This document shows positions 45,759 through 57,052 of a stretch of DNA of 64,000 nt, in pieces. The first letter of the stretch is position 1; each line of letters starts with the position of its first letter. The position numbers and the translations under genes are program-made. The DNA lies in contig JAMXBB010000009.1 of NCBI GenBank assembly GCA_024138015.1, positions 15,679,502-15,743,501 on the forward strand. Direction: 5' to 3'. The notes under the pieces are model-generated. The model searched no databases. It worked only from the letters and a program-made list of their open reading frames with translations, and was not told where the DNA came from. This DNA is from Lumnitzera littorea. Taxonomy: Eukaryota > Streptophyta > Magnoliopsida > Myrtales > Combretaceae.

Positions 45759-47337
45759 ATGTGTGGTGGTGCTATAATATCGGATTTTATTCCGGCCAGT
45801 CGGTCGCGGCGGTTGACAGCTGACTTGCTATGGCCTGACATGAAGAAGCCTAGCTCAGGGAAGAAATCTAGCAAGAAGGAGATCGTGAATGTTGATGATG
45901 ATGAGTTCGAGGCTGATTTCAATGACTTTAAGGATGATGTTGAGTCTGATGTTGAAGAGATTCATGTCAAGCCTATGTTTTCTCATGGTATGTTTCTAAA
46001 TTTCTCCTTCACGGTCATATGTATCTTGTTAATGCGTACTTCTGGATACTTGTTAAGTGTTTAAAAAGTAATTTATGCTTTTCAATCTTACCTACACACA
46101 AAAATATTCATTAACATTTTCTAGGCTTAGTTGTTAATTTTCTTGATTTTGGATAAAATATTCTTGTTTGATGGAAAAGGCATGTGAGATTAATTAATGG
46201 TCGAATATTGGCAAATTTTCACTATTTTCTTGTTCTAAAAAATGGGAGAAAAAGAGAAAATTTCGAAACTAGATGTCTAAAATCTTGGTTTTGGGGGAAT
46301 CTTTTCCACAATTGTAGTAAGTGTGCAAATAAATCTGGGTGATAAAATTGATGTAGACAAATAAAAAATTTAATAAAGATCTAGTAATGACAATTTGATA
46401 TTTATAGTGTTTATGATATAGACATACGTGAGATTGATATCTGTTTTTTCCCCATATTGAAGGAATCACTAGACCCAAATCCACAACAGTCAATAAGAAA
46501 TCTGCAAAGCAGAAGAAGAGGAGCCAGTACAGAGGAATCCGGCAACGCCCGTGGGGTAAATGGGCTGCTGAAATCCGCGGCCCGCGGAAAGGAGTTCGGG
46601 TTTGGTTAGGAACTTTTAACACCGCAGAGGAAGCTGCAAGAGCTTATGATGCTGAGGCTCGGAGGATTCGTGGCAAGAAAGCCAAGTTGAATTTCCCCTA
46701 CGAAGCTCCTAAACAATCATCGATGGGGTTGGGAAAGACTAACCAATCGAAACCGGTCCCTATGGAGAATTCGAACAAAGTAATGAAAAACGCCGACACG
46801 GGGTACTATGATTCGATAGATTTCTTTGAGGAGAAGGTACCGATTAGCCAACTCGGTTATGTGGATGTGAAACCCAATGAGCATGCTAATGGTAATGGTA
46901 ATGGTAATGGTGATGCTAAATCCTTTGTTGCACCGGATGATGTTGCCATGTACTTGAGTTCTGATCAGGGGAGCAACTTGCTTGACTGTTCGGATTATGG
47001 GTGGGGAGAGGACGGAATCGAGAGTCCCGACATCTCGTCGATTTTTACGACTGATCTGGGAGGTGAAGGAGTCCAGAGTACTGAGGATTTCAATTCAAAC
47101 AAGAAGAGGAAATTCACATCCGAGGGCGAAATCCCTGGCGAGGAGAATTCGATCAAGACTTTGTCGGACGAGGTATCGGCTTTCGAATCCCAGATGAACT
47201 TGCAGATGCCATATTTCGAGGCGGGATGGGATCCCTCGATCGAGGTCTTGTTCAGTGGAGGAGATGCCGCGACACAGGAGGGGAACGCGATGGATCTTTG
47301 GAGTTTCGATGATCTCCCATTTGTGATTGGTTTCTGA
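45759..47337 (+). CDS. Group VII ethylene-response factor (RAP2.2/RAP2.12-like), two exons
   Basis: Exon 1 is 45759-45987 and exon 2 is 46463-47337, joined in phase 1 across a 475-bp GT-AG intron (donor G/GTATGT, acceptor TTGAAG/G). The product has 367 residues. It starts MCGGAIISDF, the conserved N-terminal motif of group VII ERFs. In these proteins removal of Met exposes Cys-2, which plant cysteine oxidases oxidise so that the protein is degraded in air and stable in low oxygen. Residues about 98-155 form one AP2 DNA-binding domain with YRGIRQRPWGKWAAEIRGP and AYDAEA. Basic clusters at 29-40 and 88-97 may be nuclear signals. The acidic segment 46-67 and the C-terminal MDLWSFDDLP (353-362) match motifs of RAP2.2/RAP2.12-type activators. 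A short (GGTAAT)n repeat encodes an Asn-Gly run. The frame is intact and the start is fixed by the degron motif. It probably acts as a nuclear activator of hypoxia genes; the exact orthologue is not determined. Confidence 0.96.
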
Positions 47338-47734
47338 GTGAATTTTAGTTTGAGAGTGAAGTGGTTTTTATGTAAATATATTTCCATAAGAGCAAGTTTT
47401 TGCATTAATAAGGTTTCACTGGCTGTATCTTTTAACGGCGAAATCGATTTGTTTATTTGTGCTTTTGCTTGCTGCAGTTTACTGGTTTCAGAAGAACAAT
47501 GGTACTTGATATTAAGATTTGGAGTGTTCTATGTTGCATTAGGTGTTATATGTTGAAGGTTTTGTATCTCGTCTATTAAATTGCTTCAATGTGATGAATC
47601 CTAAGTTTCCTTCCTTCATTTGTATAGTTGAGGATTTAATCTAGGATAAGGTGTGGAGCCGGTTTAAGACCGGTTTAATTACTTCGGCCAATAGGGAATT
47701 TTTGAAAAATTGAATGGAAGAATTACGATGGAGG

Positions 47735-48270
47735 GAATCAATTATCTGAAGAATTAATATTTTTACAATTATCTGAAGAATTAATATTTCGAAATGTTTA
47801 AAGAACGAAAGTAAAGTGGTTTAAATGAATCAATTATCTGAAGAATTAATATTTCGAAATGTTTAAAGAAGAAAGTAAAGTGGTTTAAATAATAGATCAA
47901 ATGAAGAATCAATATTTTAAAAGGTTTAAAAAATGGAGAATTATAATGAATCAATATTTTAAAAGGTTTAAAAAATGAAGAATTATAATGAGGGAAATCA
48001 ATGATCTAAGTGTAAATTAAAATGAAAAATTAATATTTCGAAATGTTTAAAAAAGGGAATAAAGTAGTTTAAATAATATATTAAATGAAGAATCAATATT
48101 TAAAAAGTTTAAAGAAAAAAAATAAAGTGATTTAAATAAAAAAATTAATATTTCGAAATGTTTAAAAAAGGGAATAAAGTAGTTTAAATAATATATTAAA
48201 TGAAGAATCAATATTTAAAAAGTTTAAAGAAAAAAAATAAAATGATTTAAATAAAAGAAAAACATTTTAA
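47735..48270. repeat. AT-rich tandem duplications (65-bp and 115-bp periods)
   Basis: The phrase tctgaagaattaatatttcg recurs at 47772 and 47837 (period 65). Farther on, taatatttcgaaatgttt recurs at 48031 and 48146, heading two nearly identical 115-bp units. Between them lie shorter repeats built from gaatcaatattttaaaagg. All share the words aatatttcgaaatg and gtttaaa, so the block probably grew by repeated slippage or unequal exchange. It begins about 400 bases after the ERF stop codon. Confidence 0.85.
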
Positions 48271-50307
48271 AAAATTCTTCCTAAGCAGTTAACCTTTCAC
48301 AAATGTTTTTTTTTTTTTTTAATCCCAATCGAGGGTGTCAAACAGAAATTATTGCTCTTTTTCCCTTTTTGGTTGAAATCGATAGCCTAATCACTTAGAA
48401 ATAATCATTATATCCATGATTTTGTTGGTTAACATCACTCATAAATCATACAGGAAACGACCATCTAGACTTCCGTGTCAAATTCGTTTGAAACAAGCAA
48501 TGAAGATTCCTTGAATGCACAAAACACTTTTCTCTTCAGGATTGCAAGGATACATAACATTTGAGAATGTAAACTAAATAGATGAAGGTTATAAGTGCAA
48601 GCCAAAAGAACACGTACTAAACTAAACAAATGAAAGTTGTAGATCCAAATTAAAAGAATATGTCTTTTAAACCAAAAGTAAGAAAATTTTTTCTATCAAA
48701 AGAATGGAGTTTAACACTCTAACTGAAGATAAGCAAAAGATTAATCTAAAAAAACCATATTACTTGCGTTGAACATGGAAAGATGAAAATGGAAATGGAG
48801 AAGAATGTGGAATTGTAGATGGTGGACCAATAATGTAGCAAGCAATGACCTTCTACACAGACAAGCTTGTCGAGAAAATTGAGATGGGATGGAAATAGGA
48901 GTTGTTATCTTTGCCTTTTACTGTTAGAGAGTTTTGTGTTTTGGAGACTTGAGAGAGTGTTATCGGGCTTATGAAATAAAAACCATGAGTAGAACAATTG
49001 AGGAGCTTCTAATAGGGCATCTCCAATATTTAAGTTAGTCGAGTGTAAGAGAATAGGAAGAGTGTAGGCTAGAGTGTAGGCAAGAGGAGTAATGATATAC
49101 TTATCTAAACAACACCCTCTATTAAGGGTATAATACATAGAACAAGCGAAACTGTATAAGGGACTGCATAATCTCATTTACCTTATGTATCACTCTTAAT
49201 AGAGATTGTTGTTAAAGGTGGATAATTAAGTGATCTACTTACTTTATTTTGTGTAAGAGAGTGTAGATTGATCTTAGCCATGAGCCTCATTCTCTAATTA
49301 TAGCGAATGGAGTTGGGACAATTATGAAAGATAGATCCTTAACAGTAAAGGTGTGCTTTAGTTTTTTTTAGAGGGTGATTAGAGACGGTTGGTAAGTTAC
49401 CACATTTGGTAACTACTCCCACATAATGTAGCTAGAATTTTATAGATTAGGAGAATTGGAGACTTTCTTTTAGTATGGTCAATAGTCGAGTTGACCTCTA
49501 AGGATAGGTTAGTGAGGATCATTCACTACTCAACTTCAAATCTATTAAAGACATTCAAGCTCCAAGGAGTTTGTGCTAAAAAGGTAGATTGGATAGGCTT
49601 ATAGACCTTAGCTCAAGGCTCGACCAAGTCAATCTAGACTTGGGGTCCATGTCCAAATAATAGTGAAGGACCAACAAACTTGAAAGAGGATGAAAGAGGT
49701 CTTCATTGAGTTTCATGAGGATGGAGATAAGGGAAAATGGGGGGAAAAAAATGGTTAGAGGTGGGGGCAATAAATAATGGCGATCACTCCTAGGATTTTC
49801 AAAATAAGGTGAGGTTTTATTTTATCTTGGGAAAAAAGAAAACAAGGAATAAGAGAGAAGAAAAGGACTGATTTTTCATAATCCAATGTCGTAGCTTAGT
49901 AAGGCAATTTGTGAAGAGAATTCCTGTACATCTATTTTTTGTTGATCATCTTAACTTGTTTTTTAAAGGTACATCGCTGCAATAGATAATAGGTTTATCA
50001 TCTATTTAAGCGATCAGCGTTGAAGGGGTTGGGAGCGTTCCCTTGGAGGATGCCTAAGTGAATTTGAGATTAGATGATATTGGGCTTTAAGCCCATTTAA
50101 CTCTATCTCTGGACTCCACTGATAGAATAGAACCATTAAGCCCATCTGAGCCTCTTTTGACCTGCTCGTTTTACCAAGCCTATCCAAAACAAAGAGCTCA
50201 TTTTATTAAATTAGTAATCATTGGGTATGAACCATTGTATAAAACTTATCTTTCCAGCACAATCCCTCTCCTATCCCTGGAAAAGCACCTGCATCGCAAG
50301 TTTTTGA

Positions 50308-50344
<37 letters not shown>

Positions 50345-53202
50345 TGGAAAATAAGGAAAGTTTCGATAATTAAATGGTAATTTTCCGATTACTTTTCTCT
50401 GATAGTGCAGCTTCTCTCTTCTTCATGATTGTGATTTTTACCCTAATTAATTTCCCTTCTAATCATAACATAACTATTGTTTATTTATTTATTTGTTTGT
50501 TTATCATATTATTGTAATATTTTCAACTATGCAAAGTCTTATAACCATTCCATTTATTTTATATCACATTTGATACACAAAATTTGAAATGGAATGGAAT
50601 AGAATGAAATAAAATAAGGAGTGAAATGGAATGCAATGAAATTAAATACATATATAGTAGTAATTATCAAAAATACTTTTATTTATTGAACTTCATAATT
50701 AAATTGAAAGTTAAACAATTAATTTGATTCAAAAAAATAAATTTGAGGCACATGAAATCGAAAGACGGAATCAAATTACTCCTTGAAGGCAGAATCGCCA
50801 ATTCCATGAAATCACCATTTCGATTTTTAAGTGCACTTCCAAAAATTGGGAAGGAGAATGAAACTCAAAATTACGATTTTATTTTAATTTATTTCCATAT
50901 ACCAAGTATGACATTAATGTTATCTATGCAAAAAAAATTTTTTAAAAAGAAAAGGTTGGATATTTCCCCACATTGAGGATAGTTAAGAGGAAAATGTATG
51001 ATGAGTTTAAGAAATGTTTTGTGTAATAGGAGAAAATTGCCATTAAAATATAATTAGGACGTAAATTATATAGAAGTTATTTTATAAAATAAAGGATATA
51101 TTTCTAATTCATATAAAACAAAATTACTTCACGTATCCTAATATTATAGGTGGATCTTAATATTATAGAATAGATGGCTAGGGTTTCGCCAACTACAAAT
51201 TAGCTTAAATTAGGTGGTGGTTGAACGAAGTTTGAGACAGTATATGGTTAAGATTTGGAGAAAGGCTAAATCTAGTTTGTGAATCGGACCAAAATAACCT
51301 TGGACTTGTGAGTTACGGATCTAAACTGTAGCTTGATCCACCGGGCTTGGTGAGTCGATATGATTTAATGTGTTAGGCCCACTAAACCAACGAGTCCAAG
51401 GAATTGACAATTTAACTAATCAATTTTAACTCAAAAATTAAAAAAAAAAATAAACAAAAATGTAAGTTTTTTATAAATTAAATGTAAATATTTGCTTTAA
51501 TTAAAATATAAAATAAAATTGAATATATATTATTACTTATATTTAGAAATGAATATAAAGACCGAATAATATATATGAGTTTATAAAAAAATTATTAAAA
51601 CCAATATATTTTAATAATGATAAAAGTAGATAATTATGGTATAAAATATATTGCTTTAACCACTAAATAAGTGTTTCAACCAAAAAAAAAAAAAAGAAGA
51701 AGAAGAAGAACCATCAAAAGAATTTAGTGCATAAGATATTACAAGTTTCATACAATCTTACCTAACTTTTGAAAGAATAATTACTTTTATAAATAATATA
51801 TTTTAATGATTTATTAAAAAATGCAAATATAGTTATAATTTAATACCATTAAAAATCATAAAGAATATATTTATACTATATATAAAATGGCAAATGTATT
51901 ATAGATATTAGATATATGTTATTCTCTTTATAATATTAATCCAACTCCTAAATAGATTATATTATTTTGTAAAGTTTCCTCTAAAGTAATAAAAGAGCAT
52001 AGTAAGTATTGTCCATCACAGGTTTAGTTCCACATTAATTATATTAGTAAACTTTCCTTGAGATGTTGTCTATAAAAACGGATTTCTCACTCAATTTATT
52101 AATTATGGGCATAAAGTAAAAATTATGCATTTGTTAAAATGAAAATTACTAATATTGTGCCTAACAATTAATAGGGTGCAAATTATTAATCTTAGTGCTC
52201 AACAACTAATAGGGTGAAATAGTCAAAATGTTAAATTTTTATGATTTATTAGTAGTTTTTTTTTTTTCAAATTAAAAATAAAGATAAAAGAAGATATTTT
52301 TTTTCCAATTAAAAATAAAAATTGAAAAAAATAGCCAATTCACTAATCGAAAATTAGCTTTGAACTGGCTTAAGCTGGGCCGATCTCGGTTCAACAGGAT
52401 CTAGGCCCTTGACCTATGGGTTCAAGCCAAGTCTTAGTCTAATATGGTCTGTTTAAGGTTTGATTCTTTGTATTATCTACGTTTTATCTTTTCTTTCCTC
52501 TATATCTTTTATGCAACATTTAATATGGTGATAGGAAGTATTTTATCTATATATTTTCTTATTAATTACATATAAATGATTGATTACATATTAGTTAAAT
52601 TAAGCATGTTAAAGTGAATAAAATAAATTTTAATGATGAAGTAAATTATGTAATTTCACTAAATCAATAATGCACACGTGTGTGATAGTAATTATGTAAT
52701 TGAATATAAAGAATGTTAAGTTTATCTATAGATATATTTGGTGTTTGATTATTTGATTATTTGATTAAATATGAATGTTTTATTAACTTTTTTCAACTAA
52801 ATATAGATATTTAATTCATTCCCTAAATAATAGTTATGTTTATCAACATCTTAACTATAATTATTCGAAGGTTTAAACAACAATCATTAGCCATAATGGA
52901 GAAAGAAACTGAACTACATAAACATATTGAGTTTTGCTCAATAATAAGAAGAGTTATTTTCGCACCACAGATCAATATTGAATTGGCTTCAATATAGTGA
53001 TAAAAATACCAAGTTTAAGCACTTTGGAGATAAGGCATAGATTTTATAGAATTAAGAAAGATGAAGAGACAATTAAAGCAACTATTTTGGATCTCTTTAG
53101 TGACTATACATGACATATGCGTCCAAACCAATAACTAGCTTTATCAATCATATTGTATGTATTGTGTTGAAAATTACTACATCTAATAGCGATCGTTAGC
53201 TC
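48271..53202. other. Anonymous intergenic DNA
   Basis: No gene found. 48770-49800 is less AT-rich and may be old retroelement sequence on the minus strand, but I saw no domain. A poly-A/(GAAAA)n tract lies at about 50307-50344, and a poly-A tract followed by (GAA)n at about 51682-51711. Short frames have no motif. Confidence 0.5.
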
Positions 53203-53230
53203 TCTCTTTCTCTCTCTCTCTCTCTCTCTG
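53203..53230. repeat. (TC)n microsatellite
   Basis: A run of tc dinucleotides with one interruption. Confidence 0.9.
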
Positions 53231-53779
53231 CTCCTTCACAAACTTTAGCATCTAGAGGGTTGGTCATGCGGTTGCTACTCCTTTCTAAATCTTTTCCCTT
53301 CATTTAATATAATTTAATCTGTAGATTTACCGTTGTCAATCTCAATATCTACAAATTCACTACAACTGATCTCAAATTTGCCTTTTCTTACCACTCTAAT
53401 CACCACTGATCCATTAGTATTATGATACTACTCATCACAAATCCACCTCTATAGATTTGGTTAGTATGAAGCAGGTGATCAAGCTAAGATTTGTTTGGTA
53501 ATATTTTCAAGAATAAGCATTTTTTATGTATTTATTTATTTTTCTTTTTATCATCCGATATTATGTTTTCCCTTTTGTAGGATTTGTAACCCTCGCTAGT
53601 TGGGTGGGTTTTATTCTCTTAGGAGAAATTTAGTATCCTTTATGTGAGATGTTATGATGCTTAAAAAAATGTGCTCATTTATTTGGTTGGGTCTTTATAA
53701 TCTTTTGTATCGATCAATTTGACTGATATGGTTTCTTTCTATTAAATTGAATTCATCTTCTACACAATACCAACCACAA

Positions 53780-53800
53780 ACCCCCCTCCCCCCCCCCCCC
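53780..53800. repeat. Poly-C tract
   Basis: About twenty C with a single T, followed by seven A. Unusual in this AT-rich DNA. Confidence 0.85.
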
Positions 53801-53859
53801 AAAAAAAGAAAAAGAAAAACAAGTGGCCGTTGCGACCTATTGAAAAGGATGAAGTTAAA

Positions 53860-54262
53860 AGAAATAATCTTTTAGCTTGAGCGATTGAAAAGCACTATGT
53901 CTAGATGACTTCAACTTCAATGGGGTATTTTGTTGGTTGCATTGGCAATTAGTCCCTACATCTTGGAAGAGGTTAGCAAATTCATATATTCAAATATGTT
54001 TCCACATATTTTTAATGAAATAAATAGTGTCCTTGGATATTATCCAACTCTATCCAATTATTATCTGCAACTTAGCATACAAAATTATGTTTAGAGTCCT
54101 ATCAAATAGGTTGCAACCTTTTGGATTCTATAATTTCTCCATTCTACCTGAGTGCTTTGCTTTTTTATTATTTAATACATGGTAATGTGATAGTGGCTCA
54201 TGAGATGAGATGCTTCATTTCCTTAAAACTAAGAGGGAGGGGAAAAGAAAAAAAAAACTTAG
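53860..54262 (+). pseudogene. LINE (L1-type) reverse transcriptase remnant
   Basis: One frame reads LDDFNFNGVFCWLHWQL and then, at about 54050-54170, ICNLAYKIMFRVLSNRLQPF followed by FYNFSILPECFAF. This matches the plant L1 RT segments PDGFxxxFFxxxWxxI and SLCNVxYKIISKVLxNRLxPxLxxIISxxQxAF. A second frame follows with VIVAHEM and, shifted, MLHFLKTKREGKEK, matching the NxxxAxExxHxxKxxxxGK segment before the next RT block. Stops and one frameshift are present. The catalytic FxDD region is not seen; the remnant stops where the LTR at 54289 begins. Confidence 0.78.
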
Positions 54263-54288
54263 GTTCACGTAGTCTTTCTTAAAGGAAG

Positions 54289-56373
54289 TGTAAAACCTAG
54301 ACTTAAAAAAAAAAAAGAGGTTATATAATAATAATTATAATAATAATAAAATTTTAGAAATATAAAATAATGGAAGGAATGTAATAATATGATAAAGGCT
54401 AGAAAGCATGGTATAGCTTGTAATTGACTAGAGGTAGTAAGGATAATATTGTCATGAAAATAGATCCAAACATTAGTTTGGCATGTAAATATGCTTTAAG
54501 TATTAAGGGTAAACTTATCCAAGGGAAATGTTCAAACTGATATCTCTCCTATACATTATTTTCTTCCCCCATTGTTCCATACAATTCCAATTGTGTGCCC
54601 TACCAAAAAACTTAAAGGAGAACTCTCAAGAACACCTATAGGTGTGAATTCAAGGAATTAGGGTGTAAAAATCAAAGCAAAAAGTGAGTTTTTACAAAAG
54701 AAATTTAAAACTAGGTAAGTAATCACTCGTTTTTTGAAGAAATTTGTTTTTCTCTTATCTGACAATGAAAACTCAAGAAAATCGTGCATTTTCAGAAGAG
54801 TAGCGGAAGAATCACTCGTGGGAGTGTTAGTGCATTAAGAAACCAAAAGTAATTCAAGCCTTTGCACTATTTTTTACAAGTACTTTTCTTTTCGGTATTC
54901 GGTAGTTGTGTGTATATCATGGATTTTTTGTGCACCATATAGTATGGGTGATTGTGTGTGTAGTTGTGATTGTGCAACGGCATGTAGTGTGTATGCGCGT
55001 GAATTTGGGTGTTGATATGCATTGTATGTGTGTAAATAGCATACGATGGACATAACGTGTTAGTGTTGGGCAACGTATGTATGAAGTATGTGTTTATGTG
55101 TACGTCAAGTGTAGTGTAAGGTTGTGTGAATGTGTATGTGTATGTAGTTAGCGTAAGGATGAGTGTATGTGTGAATTGTCAACTTATATGCCGTACGTGT
55201 GCTTATATTAGGGAGATATTGAAAAGATAAATGGAGTACGGTTTAAAAACTCTAAGTATGGAGCAGAGGGTATAGTTAAGGAGAAAGAAGTATTGAGTTG
55301 CAAAATTTATTAAATTCTAAGTTAGCAATTATATTTTCAACAAGTACTAAAGGATGAGTGGTGTTGGATCTTTTGAGATAGGAGCTCCAGGTATCGAATA
55401 CATATTTGTTGATTGTATATGCTAGATTAGTGGACATTAACCAGACTTAAATGAAACTTAGACTTAACTATTTGCTACTTGTGTTTGGCTTCGATCACCA
55501 ATGAGTCAAGTCTAATGCTATTGGTGAGGCACCTAATAATCTTTACACGACGCTGTCCCTAATGGACTCCCATATTGAAAGGACTTAGGTAGATCTATGA
55601 TAGTTTTTGGCACTCAGATAATTGGAGAGGACCCAACACCAATACCTATGTAGTTTTTATATATTGTGTATATAGGAATCATGAGTAACCCTAAGTCTTA
55701 GAACGCTGAGACTATGCTGTTTGTGGACTTAGCTGACAAGATTTAAAACCGGTTGTTTGTTACATTTATGTCAATACTTATGTGTGTGCTTGTTTCGTTA
55801 CATGTATATTCATGTACACGTATATAGTATCATGTACTAAGCGTTAGCTCACCTTACGAGAATTACTATTTTTTAGCTGCAAATTCATGTTGTGATGATA
55901 TTACTAAAAGATATGACGGTACTGGCAAAGTTCACAAATACGAAGAGAATGAAGATTACTACTCTAGCATAGGTAAGGTGCACGTAGAATAGATGATAGG
56001 CGTAAACAAGAGTTGGGACTTGATTTTTATTGCCAACTGTAGGGTGGAGTCACTTGTGACTCCTATTAATTATGTTTTTTATGTTATTTGTAGAGTTATG
56101 AGAATTCTAATTAAGTTGTTATATTTATATTATTTAGACAAGTAATGTGACATCCTATTGTAGAATCAAATGAATGAGTATTTATATTACTCTTTTATTA
56201 ATGATTGAGAAGCTGATATTGGTGAATTAATACATTATTATTTGTGAGTTGGAAAATTTTATATAATTATTATGTGGATTTTAGATAGGTTACAGGTTCC
56301 TAGACACTTGACGTATCCGTAGAGGTTAGAGATACGTAGTAGGCTGTAACATCCTGGGTTCGGAGGCGTTACA
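54289..56373 (+). mobile_element. Solo LTR of about 2.1 kb
   Basis: It starts TGTAAAACCTAGAC and ends GGAGGCGTTACA, with TGTAA...TTACA termini. The flanks ggaag (54284-54288) and gaaag (56374-56378) form a target-site duplication with one mismatch. The TG-rich stretch at 54890-55160 and the end motif TGTAACATCCTGGGTTCGGA are typical in character of long plant Ty3/gypsy LTRs. No gag or pol was found. Strand is assigned from the terminal bases only by convention and could be either. Confidence 0.6.
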
Positions 56374-56776
56374 GAAAGTCATGACTAAAATGAGATTTTT
56401 TGATAAATGATATAATGAACTGTGTAACTTATGTTTAATTTAACTTAATGGTCAATGACAAGCATGTCGATCATATCCAATCTATTAAAAAGACTTGATG
56501 AGGAGATCCTATATAATCTTATGTATCATTGTAGTGGTCGGTCCTTTATCCAAATTGATTCATTAAGTTAATATCCATGGTGAACTCAAAAGAGTCAAAA
56601 TTAAGTACCCAAGACCTCTTACCTACCCTACTTACACAGCATGTATTCCATAAGTTCTAAGTTTTAAACTACCTTTTAATTGTTATAAGTGCATTATACT
56701 ACACATGTAAAATGTAAATACTTAGGTAACATAACCCTTACTTAAGCATCTTATTGAAATATTGAATTTTTTTACT

Positions 56777-57052
56777 AGGGCAAATTATAAATACACCCTC
56801 TAAATTATTGGTTAATGTGAATAAACCCCTAAAATTTTCAAAGTATAGTAATACATTCCTATAACCTTTAAAGATGTGTAAATGGCCTTCGAATTGTTAT
56901 TAAACTCTAAAATGTTTTGGTGTTCTAATGATGGTTTAGAGTTTGTTTACATACTTTTGAAAGTTATAAAAGTTTAAAACCACATTTTTAAAATTTAAAG
57001 CTATTCACATCAAATCAATAGTTTAAAAGGTATATTTGCAATAATCTCTTAT
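56777..57052. mobile_element. MITE-like foldback element
   Basis: The left arm gggcaaattataaatacacc continues through attattggttaatgtgaata. It pairs with the right arm, whose reverse complement reads gagattattgcaaatatacc and then ctattgatttgatgtgaata. The arms span roughly 60 bp each around a short non-coding centre. Exact ends and target duplication are unclear, possibly TA. Confidence 0.6.

Noticed and set aside
46269..46622. Minus-strand frame across the ERF intron and AP2 exon
   Set aside because: It is a shadow of the AP2-coding sequence on the opposite strand.
46995..47405. Minus-strand frame of 136 codons over ERF exon 2
   Set aside because: It is the reverse complement of real coding sequence, kept open by codon composition.
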